Shown here: positions 35,146 to 43,683 of the stretch, piece by piece
Layout of the letters: each line of letters begins with the position of its first letter
How positions within the stretch are numbered: the stretch's first letter is position 1
Assembly (NCBI RefSeq): GCF_018866325.1
Contig: NZ_CP076457.1
Location: 3,631,001 to 3,695,000, forward strand
Source of the DNA: Streptomyces sp. YPW6
GTDB taxonomy: Bacteria > Actinomycetota > Actinomycetes > Streptomycetales > Streptomycetaceae
Reading direction: 5' to 3'
Length of the DNA: 64,000 nucleotides
The notes under the pieces: generated by a model
The model's database searches: none
What the model saw: only the letters and a program-made list of their open reading frames with translations
What the model was told of the DNA's origin: nothing
Translations under genes and position numbers: made by a program

Positions 35146-35158
35146 TTTCACGTGAAAC
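35145..35158. promoter_or_regulatory. parS: parS chromosome-partition site
   Basis: GTTTCACGTGAAAC is a perfect 14-bp palindrome identical to the known ParB-binding parS site of Streptomyces. It lies between convergent genes directly after a terminator, where a bound ParB complex would not block a promoter. parS sites cluster around oriC, so the window may lie within reach of the origin, or this is one of the outlying copies. Confidence 0.93.
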
Positions 35159-35221
35159 GTGCGGAGTGAAAGGTCAGTGCTGAGCCTCAGGGCTGTCAGT
35201 GCTGTGCCTCAGAGCTGGGGC

Positions 35222-36874
35222 TCAGAGCTGGGTGACGTCCAACTCGCCCTCCGCGTACTGCTTGCGGATCACCTTCTTGTCGAACTTGCCCACGCTCGTC
35301 TTCGGCACGGCGGGGATCACCGACCAGCGCTCCGGCAGCTGCCACTTGGCGATGCCCGACTCGGCGAGGAACGCCTTCAGCGCCTCGTAGTCGACATCGG
35401 CGGCGCCCTCCTTGAGGACGACGGTGGCGAGCGGCCGCTCGCCCCACTTCTCGTCCGGCACGGCGACGACGGCCGCCTCCGCGACGTCCGGGTGGGCCAT
35501 CAGCGCGTTCTCCAGCTCGACGCTGGAGATCCATTCGCCGCCCGACTTGATGACGTCCTTGGCCCGGTCGGTAAGGGTGAGGAAGCCGTCGGCGCTGATC
35601 ACACCGACGTCACCGGTCTTCAGCCAGCCGTCCTCGCTGAACTTGTCCTCGGGGCGCAGGTGCTCGCCGTCGGACCCGCCGTAGTAGGCCGCGGCGATCC
35701 AGGGGCCCCGGACCTCCAGCTCACCGGCCGACGCGCCGTCCCACGGGAGGTGCTCGCCGCCGGGGCCGACCAGCCGCGCCTCGACCCCGGCGGGGAAGCG
35801 TCCCTGGGTGACCCGGTACGGCCACTGCTCCTCGTCGCTCAGCCCGGCGGGCGGGTGGGCCATGGTGCCCAGCGGCGAGGTCTCCGTCATGCCCCAGGCG
35901 TGGCAGAGCCGGACGCCGAGTTTGTCGTACGCCTCCATCAGCGAGGGCGGACAGGCCGCGCCGCCGATGGTCACGTTGGCCATGGAGGTGAGGTCACGCG
36001 GGTTGGCGGTGACCTCGGCGAGCAGGCCCTGCCAGATCGTGGGGACCGCGGCCGCGTGCGTGGGGCGCTCGCGCTCGATCATGTCGGCGAGCGGGGCGGG
36101 CTGGAGGAAGCGGTCCGGCATCAGCATGTTGACGCCGCTCATGAACGTGGAGTGCGGCAGACCCCAGGCGTTCACATGGAACTGGGGCACGACCACGAGA
36201 GTGGTGTCCTTGTCGGTCAGCCCCATCGACTCGGTCATGTTGACCTGCATCGAGTGCAGGTAGATCGACCGGTGCGAGTAGACGACGCCCTTGGGGTCGC
36301 CCGTGGTGCCGGAGGTGTAACACATGGCCGCGGCCTGGCGTTCGTCCAGCTCGGGCCAGTCGAACGTGGTGGAGCGACCCGCGATCAGTTCCTCGTACTC
36401 GTGCACGCGGGGCGTGATTCCGGCGAGGGCGGAACGGTCGCCGGGACCGGCCACGACGACGTGCTCGATGCTCGGCAGGCGGGGCAGCAGCGGCACGAGG
36501 AGCGGCAGCAGCGACCCGTTGACGATCACGACCTTGTCGTCCGCGTGGTTGACGATCCAGGCGAGCTGCTCGGGCGGCAGCCGGAGGTTGAGGGTGTGGA
36601 GCACGGCCCCCATGGAGGGAATGGCGAGGTAGGCCTCGACGTGCTCCGCGTTGTTCCACATGAGTGTGGCGACCCGCTGGTCGCCGTCGACGCCCAGCTC
36701 GTCGCGGAGCGCGTTGGCCAGCCGGGTGGCGCGGGCGCCGATCTCGGCGAAGGTACGGCGGTGCGGCTCGGGTTCGCCGGTCCAGGTCGTGACCTGCGAC
36801 TTCCCGTGAATCGTCATCCCGTGGTGCAGGATGCGGGTGACAGTCAGCGGTACGTCCTGCATGGTGCTCAGCAC
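35222..36874 (-). CDS. Long-chain fatty acid-CoA ligase-like, AMP-dependent synthetase
   Basis: This 550-residue ANL-superfamily enzyme has the AMP-binding P-loop MCYTSGTTGDPKGVVYSHRS, then AWGMTETSPLG, WLKTGDVGVISADGFLTLTDRAKDVIKSGGEWISSVELE and a C-terminal lysine motif KTSVGKFDKKVIRKQY. It activates a carboxylic acid as acyl-AMP and then acyl-CoA; the pattern fits medium/long-chain FadD ligases. I start at the GTG at 36874, five bases after GGGAGGA. A palindromic operator lies 50 bp upstream. It may feed the acyl-CoA dehydrogenase operon at 38-43.6 kb. Confidence 0.94.
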   Translation of the reverse strand: MLSTMQDVPLTVTRILHHGMTIHGKSQVTTWTGEPEPHRRTFAEIGARATRLANALRDELGVDGDQRVATLMWNNAEHVEAYLAIPSMGAVLHTLNLRLPPEQLAWIVNHADDKVVIVNGSLLPLLVPLLPRLPSIEHVVVAGPGDRSALAGITPRVHEYEELIAGRSTTFDWPELDERQAAAMCYTSGTTGDPKGVVYSHRSIYLHSMQVNMTESMGLTDKDTTLVVVPQFHVNAWGLPHSTFMSGVNMLMPDRFLQPAPLADMIERERPTHAAAVPTIWQGLLAEVTANPRDLTSMANVTIGGAACPPSLMEAYDKLGVRLCHAWGMTETSPLGTMAHPPAGLSDEEQWPYRVTQGRFPAGVEARLVGPGGEHLPWDGASAGELEVRGPWIAAAYYGGSDGEHLRPEDKFSEDGWLKTGDVGVISADGFLTLTDRAKDVIKSGGEWISSVELENALMAHPDVAEAAVVAVPDEKWGERPLATVVLKEGAADVDYEALKAFLAESGIAKWQLPERWSVIPAVPKTSVGKFDKKVIRKQYAEGELDVTQL

Positions 36875-36926
36875 GGCGTCCTCCCGGTGGGCGCTACGCG
36901 GCAGTAGGGTTCCGCTGATTCTGCTC

Positions 36927-36944
36927 ACATACCAAGCGGTATGT
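36927..36944. promoter_or_regulatory. Palindromic operator ACATACC-N4-GGTATGT before the CoA ligase
   Basis: A perfect inverted repeat with 7-bp arms around AAGC lies about 53 bp upstream of the ligase GTG. Sites of this form are bound by TetR-family regulators of fatty-acid and CoA-thioester metabolism; the cognate regulator is not in the window. The remaining 300 bp towards the sigma factor gene hold only degenerate GAGACAGCGGACC-like repeats. Confidence 0.65.
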
Positions 36945-37240
36945 CACTACTCGCGGGAGAAAATTCCTGACCGGGGCCTTGCGGGAGACTTCCCCGTTCC
37001 GTGATCGCCCGACCGGCGGGACGCCGGCAGCGGGACGAAGGCGACAGCCCCGAGGGAGTGGAACGGGAGACACCCGGCCGGAGACCGCAGACCCGAGACA
37101 GCGGACCAGAGAGGGCGGACCGGGAGACAGCAGGCCGGGACACAGCGGACCTCGCCGGGGCCCCGGGCAGCACCCTCGCGACAGCCGACCTCGTCGACGC
37201 GTCGGTGCCGGCGGGCTCGACCCGCCGGCGCCGCCCCGCG

Positions 37241-37804
37241 TCAGCGGACCGGCGTCAGCTCCGGGTCCTCGCGGAGCTTGCCGAGGGCGCGGGAGACGGC
37301 GCTCTTCACCGTACCGATCGACACGCCGAGGACCTCCGCCGTCTGGGCTTCGCTCAGGTCCTCGTAGTAGCGCAGGACGACCATCGCACGCTGGCGGTCC
37401 GGGAGCTTGAGCACCGCACGCCACATCGCGTCGTGCAGCGACTGCTGCTCGGCCGGGTCCGGAGTCGGAGGACTCTCGCGCTCGGGCAGCTCCTCGCAGG
37501 CGAACTCGTCGACCTTGCGCTTGCGCCACTGCGAGGTGCGGGTGTTCAGCAGGGCCCGGCGGACGTAGCCGTCCAGCGCCCGGTGGTCCTCGATCCGCTC
37601 CCACGCCACGTACGTCTTGGCGAGCGCGGTCTGCAACAGATCCTCCGCGTCGCACGGGTTCGCGGTGAGCGAGCGCGCGGTGCGCAGCAGGACCGGCCCC
37701 CGGGCCCGTACGTACGAGGAGAACGACGTGTAGGGCGCGTGGGGGTGGTGTCCGGCGGTGGCGGAGGCCGCCCGGGAGGCGCCCTCGCAGACTGGCGTGG
37801 TCAT
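37241..37804 (-). CDS. SigE-family ECF RNA polymerase sigma factor
   Basis: This 187-residue protein is of the Streptomyces SigE-like ECF subgroup: region 2 is FSSYVRARGPVLLRTARSLTANPCDAEDLLQTALAKTYVAWERI, and region 4 is LPDRQRAMVVLRYYEDLSEAQTAEVLGVSIGTVKSAVSRALGKLRED. This subgroup has only these two domains and is often constitutive or controlled by a neighbouring membrane protein; none is seen here. It lies upstream of, and on the same strand as, the CoA ligase, but 366 bp and an operator separate them. Confidence 0.93.
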   Translation of the reverse strand: MTTPVCEGASRAASATAGHHPHAPYTSFSSYVRARGPVLLRTARSLTANPCDAEDLLQTALAKTYVAWERIEDHRALDGYVRRALLNTRTSQWRKRKVDEFACEELPERESPPTPDPAEQQSLHDAMWRAVLKLPDRQRAMVVLRYYEDLSEAQTAEVLGVSIGTVKSAVSRALGKLREDPELTPVR

Positions 37805-38139
37805 GTACCCAACGCTAGGAGCGGGGACCGCCGAAGGGATCGGCCCCAGGTCCCGAAGCGCTGTCCGCCTCAGGTTGTAGGGGGCGTCCCCCCTGAACCT
37901 CCTGAAGGTGGACGGGCCCGCGCACCCCTGTCAGGGTCCGTCCCCGAGAGCCCCGGGACCCGCCGGGGGCCTCCCGGGACCGGGCGGCGGGAATCCTCCG
38001 GGCCCGGGGGCAGCCGGAGCCCCCGGGCCCGAGCGGGAAGAGCCTCCAGGCCCCGGAGGGGGCGGGAGCTCGCGGGGCGGCAACAGCCTCCAGACCCCCT
38101 GGGGCGGCGGGAGCTCGCGGAACGGGCGGGCGCTGCCGC
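37805..38139. other. 335-bp spacer between convergent-side operon end and sigma factor start
   Basis: The end near 37805 should hold the sigma factor promoter. The rest is GC-rich with GGGCGGCGGGA- and CCTCCGGGCCC-like degenerate repeats. I see no gene and no clear hairpin terminator for the operon ending at 38140. Confidence 0.5.
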
Positions 38140-39306
38140 TCAGTCGTCCGCGCCGAGCACCAGGCCCGACGTCGGAACGCCCGTACCGGCCGTGACCAGG
38201 GACCTCGCCGCGCCCGCCACCTGGTTCACCGACGTGCCCCGGATCTGCCGGACGGCCTCCGCGATGCCGTTCATCCCATGGAGGTACGCCTCCCCCAGCT
38301 GCCCCCCGTGGGTGTTCAGCGGCAGAGTGTCCGCCGCGACGAAATCGCCCGCCTCCCCCGGCCCGCAGAAGCCGAACTCCTCCAGCTGCATCAGGACGAA
38401 CGGGGTGAAATGGTCGTAGAGGATGCCCACATCGATGTCGGCCGGGGACAGCCCGGAGGTACGCCAGAGCTGCCGGGCGACGACGGCGGTCTCCGGCAGA
38501 CCGGTCAACCCGTCCCGGTAGAAGCTCGTCATCTGCTCCTGCGACCGGCCCGCCCCCTGCGCCGCCGCGACGACCACGGCGGGCGGGCGGGGCAGATCGC
38601 GGGCCCGCTCCACACTGGTGACGACGAGGGCCTGACCGCCGTCCGTCTCCTGGCAGCAGTCGAGCAGCCGCAGCGGCTCCACGATCCAGCGGGACGCGGC
38701 GTGCTCGGCGAGCGTGATGGGCTTCCCGTGGAAGTACGCCGCCGGGTTCCGCGCCGCGTGCCGCCGGTCGACCACCGCCACATGTCCGAAGACTTCCGGG
38801 TCGAGGCCGTACGTGTGCAGATAGCGCTGGGCCGCCATCGCCACCCAGGACGCGGGGGTGAGCAGCCCGAAGGGGAGGTTCCAGCCGAGCGCCGCGCCCT
38901 CGGCGCTCGGCTCGCGCCGCTGGACGCCGGAGCCGAAGCGGCGGCCGGAGCGTTCGTTGAAGGCGCGGTAGCAGACGACGACGTCCGCGATGCCGCTCGC
39001 CACCGCGAGCGCGGCCTGCTGCACGGTGGCGCAGGCCGCGCCGCCGCCGTAGTGGATCCGGGAGAAGAACGACAGCTCGCCGATCCCGGCCGCCTGGGCG
39101 ACGGTGATCTCGGGACTGGTGTCCATGGTGAAGGTGACGAGCCCGTCCACGTCGGCGGGGGTGAGACCGGCGTCGTCGAGGGCGGCGCGGACGGCTTCGA
39201 CGGCCAGTTTCAGTTCGCTGCGGCCGGAGTCCTTGGAGAACTCGGTGGCCCCGATGCCGACGATCGCAGCCTTCCCGCCGAGCGCGTCGGCTTTACGGAG
39301 GCTCAT
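38140..39306 (-). CDS. Thiolase-fold lipid-transfer protein, Ltp2-like retro-aldolase
   Basis: This 388-residue thiolase-superfamily protein is of the SCPx/Ltp type: KAAIVGIGATEFSKDSGRSELKLAVEAVRAALDDAGL, IHYGGGAACATVQQAALAVASGIADVVVCYRAFNERS, DHFTPFVLMQLEEFGFCGPGEAGDF and LNTHGGQLGEAYLHGMNGIAEAV. In steroid side-chain degradation such a protein binds an OB-fold/Zn-ribbon partner (DUF35) and cleaves a beta-hydroxyacyl-CoA by retro-aldol reaction. A matching partner domain is encoded two genes upstream. Last gene of a tightly overlapping operon (its ATG overlaps the preceding TGA). Confidence 0.88.
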   Translation of the reverse strand: MSLRKADALGGKAAIVGIGATEFSKDSGRSELKLAVEAVRAALDDAGLTPADVDGLVTFTMDTSPEITVAQAAGIGELSFFSRIHYGGGAACATVQQAALAVASGIADVVVCYRAFNERSGRRFGSGVQRREPSAEGAALGWNLPFGLLTPASWVAMAAQRYLHTYGLDPEVFGHVAVVDRRHAARNPAAYFHGKPITLAEHAASRWIVEPLRLLDCCQETDGGQALVVTSVERARDLPRPPAVVVAAAQGAGRSQEQMTSFYRDGLTGLPETAVVARQLWRTSGLSPADIDVGILYDHFTPFVLMQLEEFGFCGPGEAGDFVAADTLPLNTHGGQLGEAYLHGMNGIAEAVRQIRGTSVNQVAGAARSLVTAGTGVPTSGLVLGADD

Positions 39307-40025
39307 GCTCCGGCCCCTTCCGGGCTCGGGCCGGGGAGGTCGGTTTCCCCCGGGTGGACGGCTCTGTCCGGGAGCGCGGTTGCCCCCGGGAGGGCGGTTC
39401 CGTCCGGGAGCGCGGTTGCCCCCGGGAGGGCGGTTCCGTCCGGGAGCGCGGTTGGCCCCGGGAGGGCGACGGTGACCGTGCCGGTGACGTGGCGGCCGAT
39501 GCCGTTGTCGCCCGTGACCTGGACGACGACGTCGACCGGTCCGCCCCCGGCCGGTCCGCCCGGCACCCGGCCGACCGCCTCACCCGGCCCTCCACAGACC
39601 ACCTCGCCCGGCACCCGGTCAGCCGCCCCGGCCGGTGCCCGGTCAGCCGCCTCGGCCGGTGCCCCTGCGGCAGCCTCACCCAGCACCCCGCCGACCACCT
39701 CTCCCGGCACCCCCTCGGCCAGCTCCGTGATTCGTCCGGTCAACCGCAGCACATCGCCCGGGTAGTTGGGTGCACCGAGCCGGATCGCGACCTTCCGGAG
39801 GACGGCGGTGGGGCCGAAGTGATCGGTGAGGTAGCGGCCGACGAGCCCGTTGGTGGTGAGGATGTTCATGAAGATGTCCGGGGAGCCCTTCTCCCGGGCC
39901 AGCTCCGCGTCGTGATGGACGTCCTGGAAGTCCCGCGAGGCGACGGCCCCGGCGACGATCAGGGTCCGGGTCACCGGGATCTCCAGGGGCGGCAGCTCGT
40001 CACCGACGCGGTACGGGGGCGTCAT
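39303..40025 (-). CDS. MaoC-like enoyl-CoA hydratase subunit (ChsH1-like) with repeat insertions
   Basis: This 240-residue hot-dog-fold protein has the hydratase dyad in VASRDFQDVHHDAELAREKG (Asp and His), followed by IFMNILTTNGLVGRYLTDHFGPTAVLRKVAIRLGAPNYPGD. A Gly/Ala/Pro insertion of about 60 residues splits the next strands (before VDVVVQVTGDNGIGRHVTGTVTVAL), and the C-terminus is a repeated ATALPDGTALPG unit from a 36-bp DNA repeat (39369 onward). ChsH1-type subunits pair with a MaoC/OB-fold partner, encoded here two genes upstream. Both ends overlap neighbours by ATGA. Confidence 0.87.
   Translation of the reverse strand: MTPPYRVGDELPPLEIPVTRTLIVAGAVASRDFQDVHHDAELAREKGSPDIFMNILTTNGLVGRYLTDHFGPTAVLRKVAIRLGAPNYPGDVLRLTGRITELAEGVPGEVVGGVLGEAAAGAPAEAADRAPAGAADRVPGEVVCGGPGEAVGRVPGGPAGGGPVDVVVQVTGDNGIGRHVTGTVTVALPGPTALPDGTALPGATALPDGTALPGATALPDRAVHPGETDLPGPSPEGAGA
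39369..39468. repeat. 36-bp in-frame tandem repeat within the MaoC gene
   Basis: Units begin at 39369, 39405 and 39441. The length is a multiple of three, so the array adds a 12-residue peptide repeat to the C-terminus without breaking the frame. Confidence 0.9.
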
Positions 40026-41089
40026 GACGTGCCCTCCCCACAGCCGTCCGCAAGCAACAGCCCCAGCTCCTGGAGGACTTCACTGCCGGAGCCGAGGTAC
40101 GCGTCGAGCTGACGGCCCCAGAGGAAGTGCCGGTGGACCGGATGGTCGAGATCGGCCCCGGTGCCGCCGTGCAGGTGCTGGCCCGTGTGCACGACCCGCT
40201 TGCCCGCCTCCGAAGCCCACCAGGCCGCCGTCAACGCCTCGGCCTCGCAGGACCGTTGCTCATCGTGACGCCAGGCCGCCTCGTACGCGGTGACCCGGAT
40301 CGCCTCGGTGTCCATGTGGGCGTCGGCGGCACGGAGCAGGACCCCCTGGTGGGTGGAGAGCGGACGCCCGAACTGCTCGCGGGTGACGGTGTGCTGGACC
40401 GCGCGGGCGAGCGAGCCCGCGCACACCCCGGCCTGAAGCCCGGCGAAGGCGGTACGGGCGGTGGCGAGGACGTCCTCGTACGCCTCCGGCCGGCCGTTCC
40501 CCAGCCGCTCCCCGCGTACGCCGTCGAGAACCAGCCGCCCCGCGGACCAGGGCGCGGTCGTCTCGACGGGGTCCACGCTCACGCCCGCCGCGCGCGCCCC
40601 GGCGCCCGGCGCGCCCGCCTCCACGATCCACAGCGCCAGGTCCGCGTCCGCCACCAGCACATGGGTGGCGTCGCGCAGCCAGGGGACCCAGGGCACGACC
40701 CCGTACAGCGCACCGTCCGACAGGTGTACGTCGCCCCGCGCCGGGAACGCACCCGTCGCCACCGCCGTACCGTCCCGCAGCCCCGGCAGCAACCGCTCGC
40801 GCTGCTCCGCCGTACCGTGCCCGGCCACGGCGAGCAGCCCGTACACGCAGGTCACCGCGAACGGCACCTGGGCGGTGGTCCGGCCCTGTTCCTCCAGGAG
40901 GAGGACGAGCCCGAGCAGCCCGACGTCCTCGACGGCGGCGGGCAGCCCCGCCGCGCACAGTTCCTTCCACAGCTCGGCGTCCGTACCCGTACCGGCCGCC
41001 GTCAACCGCTCGTGCGTGGACAGGTCGCCGAAGATCCGCGCGGCCAGTCCCTGCGCGGCGGACTGCTCCTCGCTCGGGGTGAAGTCCAT
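40022..41089 (-). CDS. Acyl-CoA dehydrogenase subunit (FadE28/ChsE1-like)
   Basis: This 355-residue protein has the acyl-CoA dehydrogenase fold with a short, degenerate N-terminal half (MDFTPSEEQSAAQGLAARIFGDLST; LGLVLLLEEQGRTTAQVPF) and a good C-terminal helical domain (AGSLARAVQHTVTREQFGRPLSTHQGVLLRAADAHMDTEAIRV; HTGQHLHGGTGADLDHPVHRHFLW). The reduced middle domain suggests the companion subunit of a heteromeric dehydrogenase, as in the steroid side-chain ChsE1-ChsE2 enzyme. The partner would be the 394-residue protein at 42401-43585. One base separates it from the upstream gene, and it overlaps the downstream one by ATGA. Confidence 0.88.
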   Translation of the reverse strand: MDFTPSEEQSAAQGLAARIFGDLSTHERLTAAGTGTDAELWKELCAAGLPAAVEDVGLLGLVLLLEEQGRTTAQVPFAVTCVYGLLAVAGHGTAEQRERLLPGLRDGTAVATGAFPARGDVHLSDGALYGVVPWVPWLRDATHVLVADADLALWIVEAGAPGAGARAAGVSVDPVETTAPWSAGRLVLDGVRGERLGNGRPEAYEDVLATARTAFAGLQAGVCAGSLARAVQHTVTREQFGRPLSTHQGVLLRAADAHMDTEAIRVTAYEAAWRHDEQRSCEAEALTAAWWASEAGKRVVHTGQHLHGGTGADLDHPVHRHFLWGRQLDAYLGSGSEVLQELGLLLADGCGEGTS

Positions 41090-41090
41090 C

Positions 41091-42404
41091 TCAACCGCCT
41101 TCGCTCGCCCGGAAGACGGGCAGTTCGAGGCCGGGGTCCGTCACGAGGAACTCCAGGTGCACGGGCATGCCGACGCGGACCTTGTCGTACGGCACACCGG
41201 TCACGTTGCTGACGATGCGGACGCCCTCGGCCAGTTCGACCAGCGCGACGACGTACGGCCCGCCCCCACCGCCCGGGGCGAAGGCGGGGAAGGAGGGGTG
41301 GTGCATCACGACATGGCTGAAGACCGTGCCCTCCCCGCCCGCCTCGACCGTGTCCCACTCCGCGCCGCCGCAGGCGTTGCAGCCGGGCAGCCAAGGCAGG
41401 CGGAGGGTCGCGCAGTCGGTGCAGCGCTGGATGAGGAGGCGGTGCTCGGCGACACCGGCCCAGAACCCGGCGTTGTCGCGGTTGATCACGGGGCGGGGGC
41501 GGAGCTCCGGCCCGGAGTCCTCCTTCCGGCGTGCGGGACGGTACTTGAGGATGCGGAAGCGGTGCGTCCCGGCGGGTTCGCCGTCGGCGCGCACGTCCGT
41601 GCGGGTGGTGACGAAGTAGCCGGTGCCGAGCTTGGTCGTCTTGCGCGGGGAGACGGACTCGATGACCGTGTCGAAGGTGATCCGGTCGCCGGGGCGGAGC
41701 GGTCGCAGGTACTCCTGCTCGCAGTCGGTCGCGACGACGGAGGTGTACCCGGCGCCGTCGAGCAGCGCGAACATCGCGTCGTACGCGGCGGAGCGGTGGT
41801 CCGCATGGCCGGTCAGCCCGCCCATGGTCCACGCCTGGAGCATCGTCGGCGGGGCGACGGCGTCAGGGCCCCGGTAGGCGGGCGAGGTGTCGCCCATCGC
41901 CTCGCACCAGTGCCGGATCATCGGCTCGTTGACCGGGTCCTTGCCGCGCCCGGCGGTGGCGGCGGCACGGCCCTCGTAGCTGCGGAGCCGCGCGTACAGC
42001 TCATCGCTGCCGGGCGTCCCGGACGCTTCGGGGCCGGACCGTGGAGCTGCCGCCTCCGGCCGGGGGCCCTCGACGCCGGGCTGTACGGCTGCGGCACCCG
42101 CCCGGGAGCCTTCGGCGGCCGGCCGGCGGGCTTCGGCCCCCGGCGGTGGGACTTCCGTCTCCGGCCGGGGGCCCTCGGCACCCGGCCGGGGAGCCTCGGC
42201 GCTCAGCCGTCGGTCGTCGAGACCCCGCCGTCGGGCGTCGGTGGCCGGCCGTGGGGCGTCAGCGCTCAGCCCTGGGGCGTCGGCACCCAGCCATCGGGCA
42301 GCGGCACCCAGCCATCGGTCAGCGGCACCCGGCCCTCGGAACTCGGCACCCGGCCGTGGGGCGTCAGCGCTCGGCCGTCGGTCGTCGGCGCCCGCCCCGC
42401 TCAT
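41091..42404 (-). CDS. Bifunctional MaoC dehydratase/OB-fold Zn-ribbon protein (ChsH2-like)
   Basis: This 437-residue protein has an N-terminal tract of about 125 residues made of degenerate Ala/Pro/Gly/Arg repeats (PRPGAEGPRPE type). A MaoC-like hot-dog domain follows (about 130-290: MIRHWCEAMGDTSPAYRG; YLRPLRPGDRITFDTVIESVSPRKTTKLGTGYFVTTRTDV). Then comes a zinc ribbon (CTDCATLRLPWLPGCNACGG) and an OB fold (GTVFSHVVMHHPSFPAF; VALVELAEGVRIVSNVTG). This is the ChsH2 layout, in which the OB/Zn-ribbon part docks an Ltp2-type aldolase. The N-terminal tract is unusual and probably grew from DNA repeats. Confidence 0.88.
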   Translation of the reverse strand: MSGAGADDRRPSADAPRPGAEFRGPGAADRWLGAAARWLGADAPGLSADAPRPATDARRRGLDDRRLSAEAPRPGAEGPRPETEVPPPGAEARRPAAEGSRAGAAAVQPGVEGPRPEAAAPRSGPEASGTPGSDELYARLRSYEGRAAATAGRGKDPVNEPMIRHWCEAMGDTSPAYRGPDAVAPPTMLQAWTMGGLTGHADHRSAAYDAMFALLDGAGYTSVVATDCEQEYLRPLRPGDRITFDTVIESVSPRKTTKLGTGYFVTTRTDVRADGEPAGTHRFRILKYRPARRKEDSGPELRPRPVINRDNAGFWAGVAEHRLLIQRCTDCATLRLPWLPGCNACGGAEWDTVEAGGEGTVFSHVVMHHPSFPAFAPGGGGGPYVVALVELAEGVRIVSNVTGVPYDKVRVGMPVHLEFLVTDPGLELPVFRASEGG

Positions 42405-43585
42405 CGCTTGCTCCGGATCATTCCGAGCCGGGTCGTCGCGACGATCTCGCGCTGCACCTCGCCGACACCGCCCCCGAAGGTGTTGATCTGGGCCGCGCGG
42501 TTCATCCGCTCCAGCTCGCCGCCCGGCCCGAAGCAGCCGGGGGACCCACCGCGGAGCAGAGCGGTCTCGCCGACCGCCTCCTGGCACATCCGGTAGACCT
42601 CGACCGCGCTCTCGGTACCGGCGAACTTCACCCCGCCGGCCTCGCCCGGGGCGGGTGCGCCGGCACCCACGGCGCCGACCAGTCGCCAGTTCAGCAGGCG
42701 CGTCGCCGCGAGCCGGGCGTACGCCTCCGCGAGCCGGGCGCGCACCCACGGCTCGTCGATCCGGCGGCGACCGGTCGCGGAGTCGGGAGTGCGGGCGTGG
42801 GCGAGTGCCTCCTCGTGGAAGTCCTCGGCCTGCATGCCGATCGCGGCCAGGGCGACACGTTCATGGTTGAGCTGGCTGGTGATGAGCTTCCAGCCGCCGT
42901 TCTCCTCCCCGACGAGATGCGTGGCCGGGACGCGTATGCCGTCGTAGTAGGTGGCGGTGGTGGTGATCCCGCCCACGGTGGGGATCGGCGTCCAGGAGAA
43001 GCCGGGGGAGTCCGTGGGCACCAGGATGATCGAGATGCCCCGGTGCTTGGGGGCCTCGGGGTCCGTACGGCAGGCAAGCCAGATCCAGTCCGCCTGCTGG
43101 GCGTTGCTGGTGAAGATCTTCTGGCCGTCGATGACCCAGTCGTCGCCGTCCCGCACGGCACGGGTCCGCAGGGCCGCCAGGTCCGTACCGGCCTCGGGCT
43201 CGCTGTAGCCGATCGCGAAGACCAGGTCGCCGCCGAGGATGCGGGGCAGGAAGTACGCCTTCTGTTCCTCGGTGCCGTACGCCATCAGGGTCGGGCCGAC
43301 GGTGTTGAGCGTGACCATGGAGACGGGGGCGCCGGCCCGGTACGCCTCGTCGAAGAAGACGAACTGCTCGTCGGGGCCGCGGCCCTGGCCACCGTACTCC
43401 TCGGGCCAGCCCAGCCCGAGCAGCCCGTCGGCACCGATCCGGCGGAGCAGGCGACGCTGCCGCGACTCACTCCCGGGCCCTTCCCCGCCCTCCGCCGCCT
43501 CCTCCCCTTCGGACATCAACGTACGGAAGTAGGAGCGCAGTTCGACGCTTAGTCGCCGCTGGCGTTCCGTAGGAGCGAGATGCAC
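42401..43585 (-). CDS. Acyl-CoA dehydrogenase (FadE29/ChsE2-like)
   Basis: This 394-residue acyl-CoA dehydrogenase has all parts: N-terminal helices (IGADGLLGLGWPEEYGGQGRGP), FAD/substrate middle domain (FAIGYSEPEAGTDLAALRTRAV; WVIDGQKIFTSNAQQADWIWLACRTD) and C-terminal helices (LNHERVALAAIGMQAEDFHEEAL; AAQINTFGGGVGEVQREIVATTRLG). It introduces the alpha-beta double bond into an acyl-CoA, probably together with the smaller subunit encoded two genes downstream. It is the first gene of the operon; the GTG start has GGAGG seven bases upstream and a palindromic operator about 100 bp upstream. Confidence 0.92.
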   Translation of the reverse strand: MHLAPTERQRRLSVELRSYFRTLMSEGEEAAEGGEGPGSESRQRRLLRRIGADGLLGLGWPEEYGGQGRGPDEQFVFFDEAYRAGAPVSMVTLNTVGPTLMAYGTEEQKAYFLPRILGGDLVFAIGYSEPEAGTDLAALRTRAVRDGDDWVIDGQKIFTSNAQQADWIWLACRTDPEAPKHRGISIILVPTDSPGFSWTPIPTVGGITTTATYYDGIRVPATHLVGEENGGWKLITSQLNHERVALAAIGMQAEDFHEEALAHARTPDSATGRRRIDEPWVRARLAEAYARLAATRLLNWRLVGAVGAGAPAPGEAGGVKFAGTESAVEVYRMCQEAVGETALLRGGSPGCFGPGGELERMNRAAQINTFGGGVGEVQREIVATTRLGMIRSKR

Positions 43586-43683
43586 GGAGGGGCCTCCAGG
43601 GCTGCGGACAGGTCACCGGCCGGAGCGCAGCCGTCCGACATCACGACGACGCTCCGGCGACGCCCGGCGAACCGCACTCCCGC

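Noticed and set aside
31984..35151. 1055-codon minus-strand frame opposite the PAS protein
   Set aside because: A Gly/Arg-rich shadow of the sense gene with no motifs; it even runs over the terminator and parS site.
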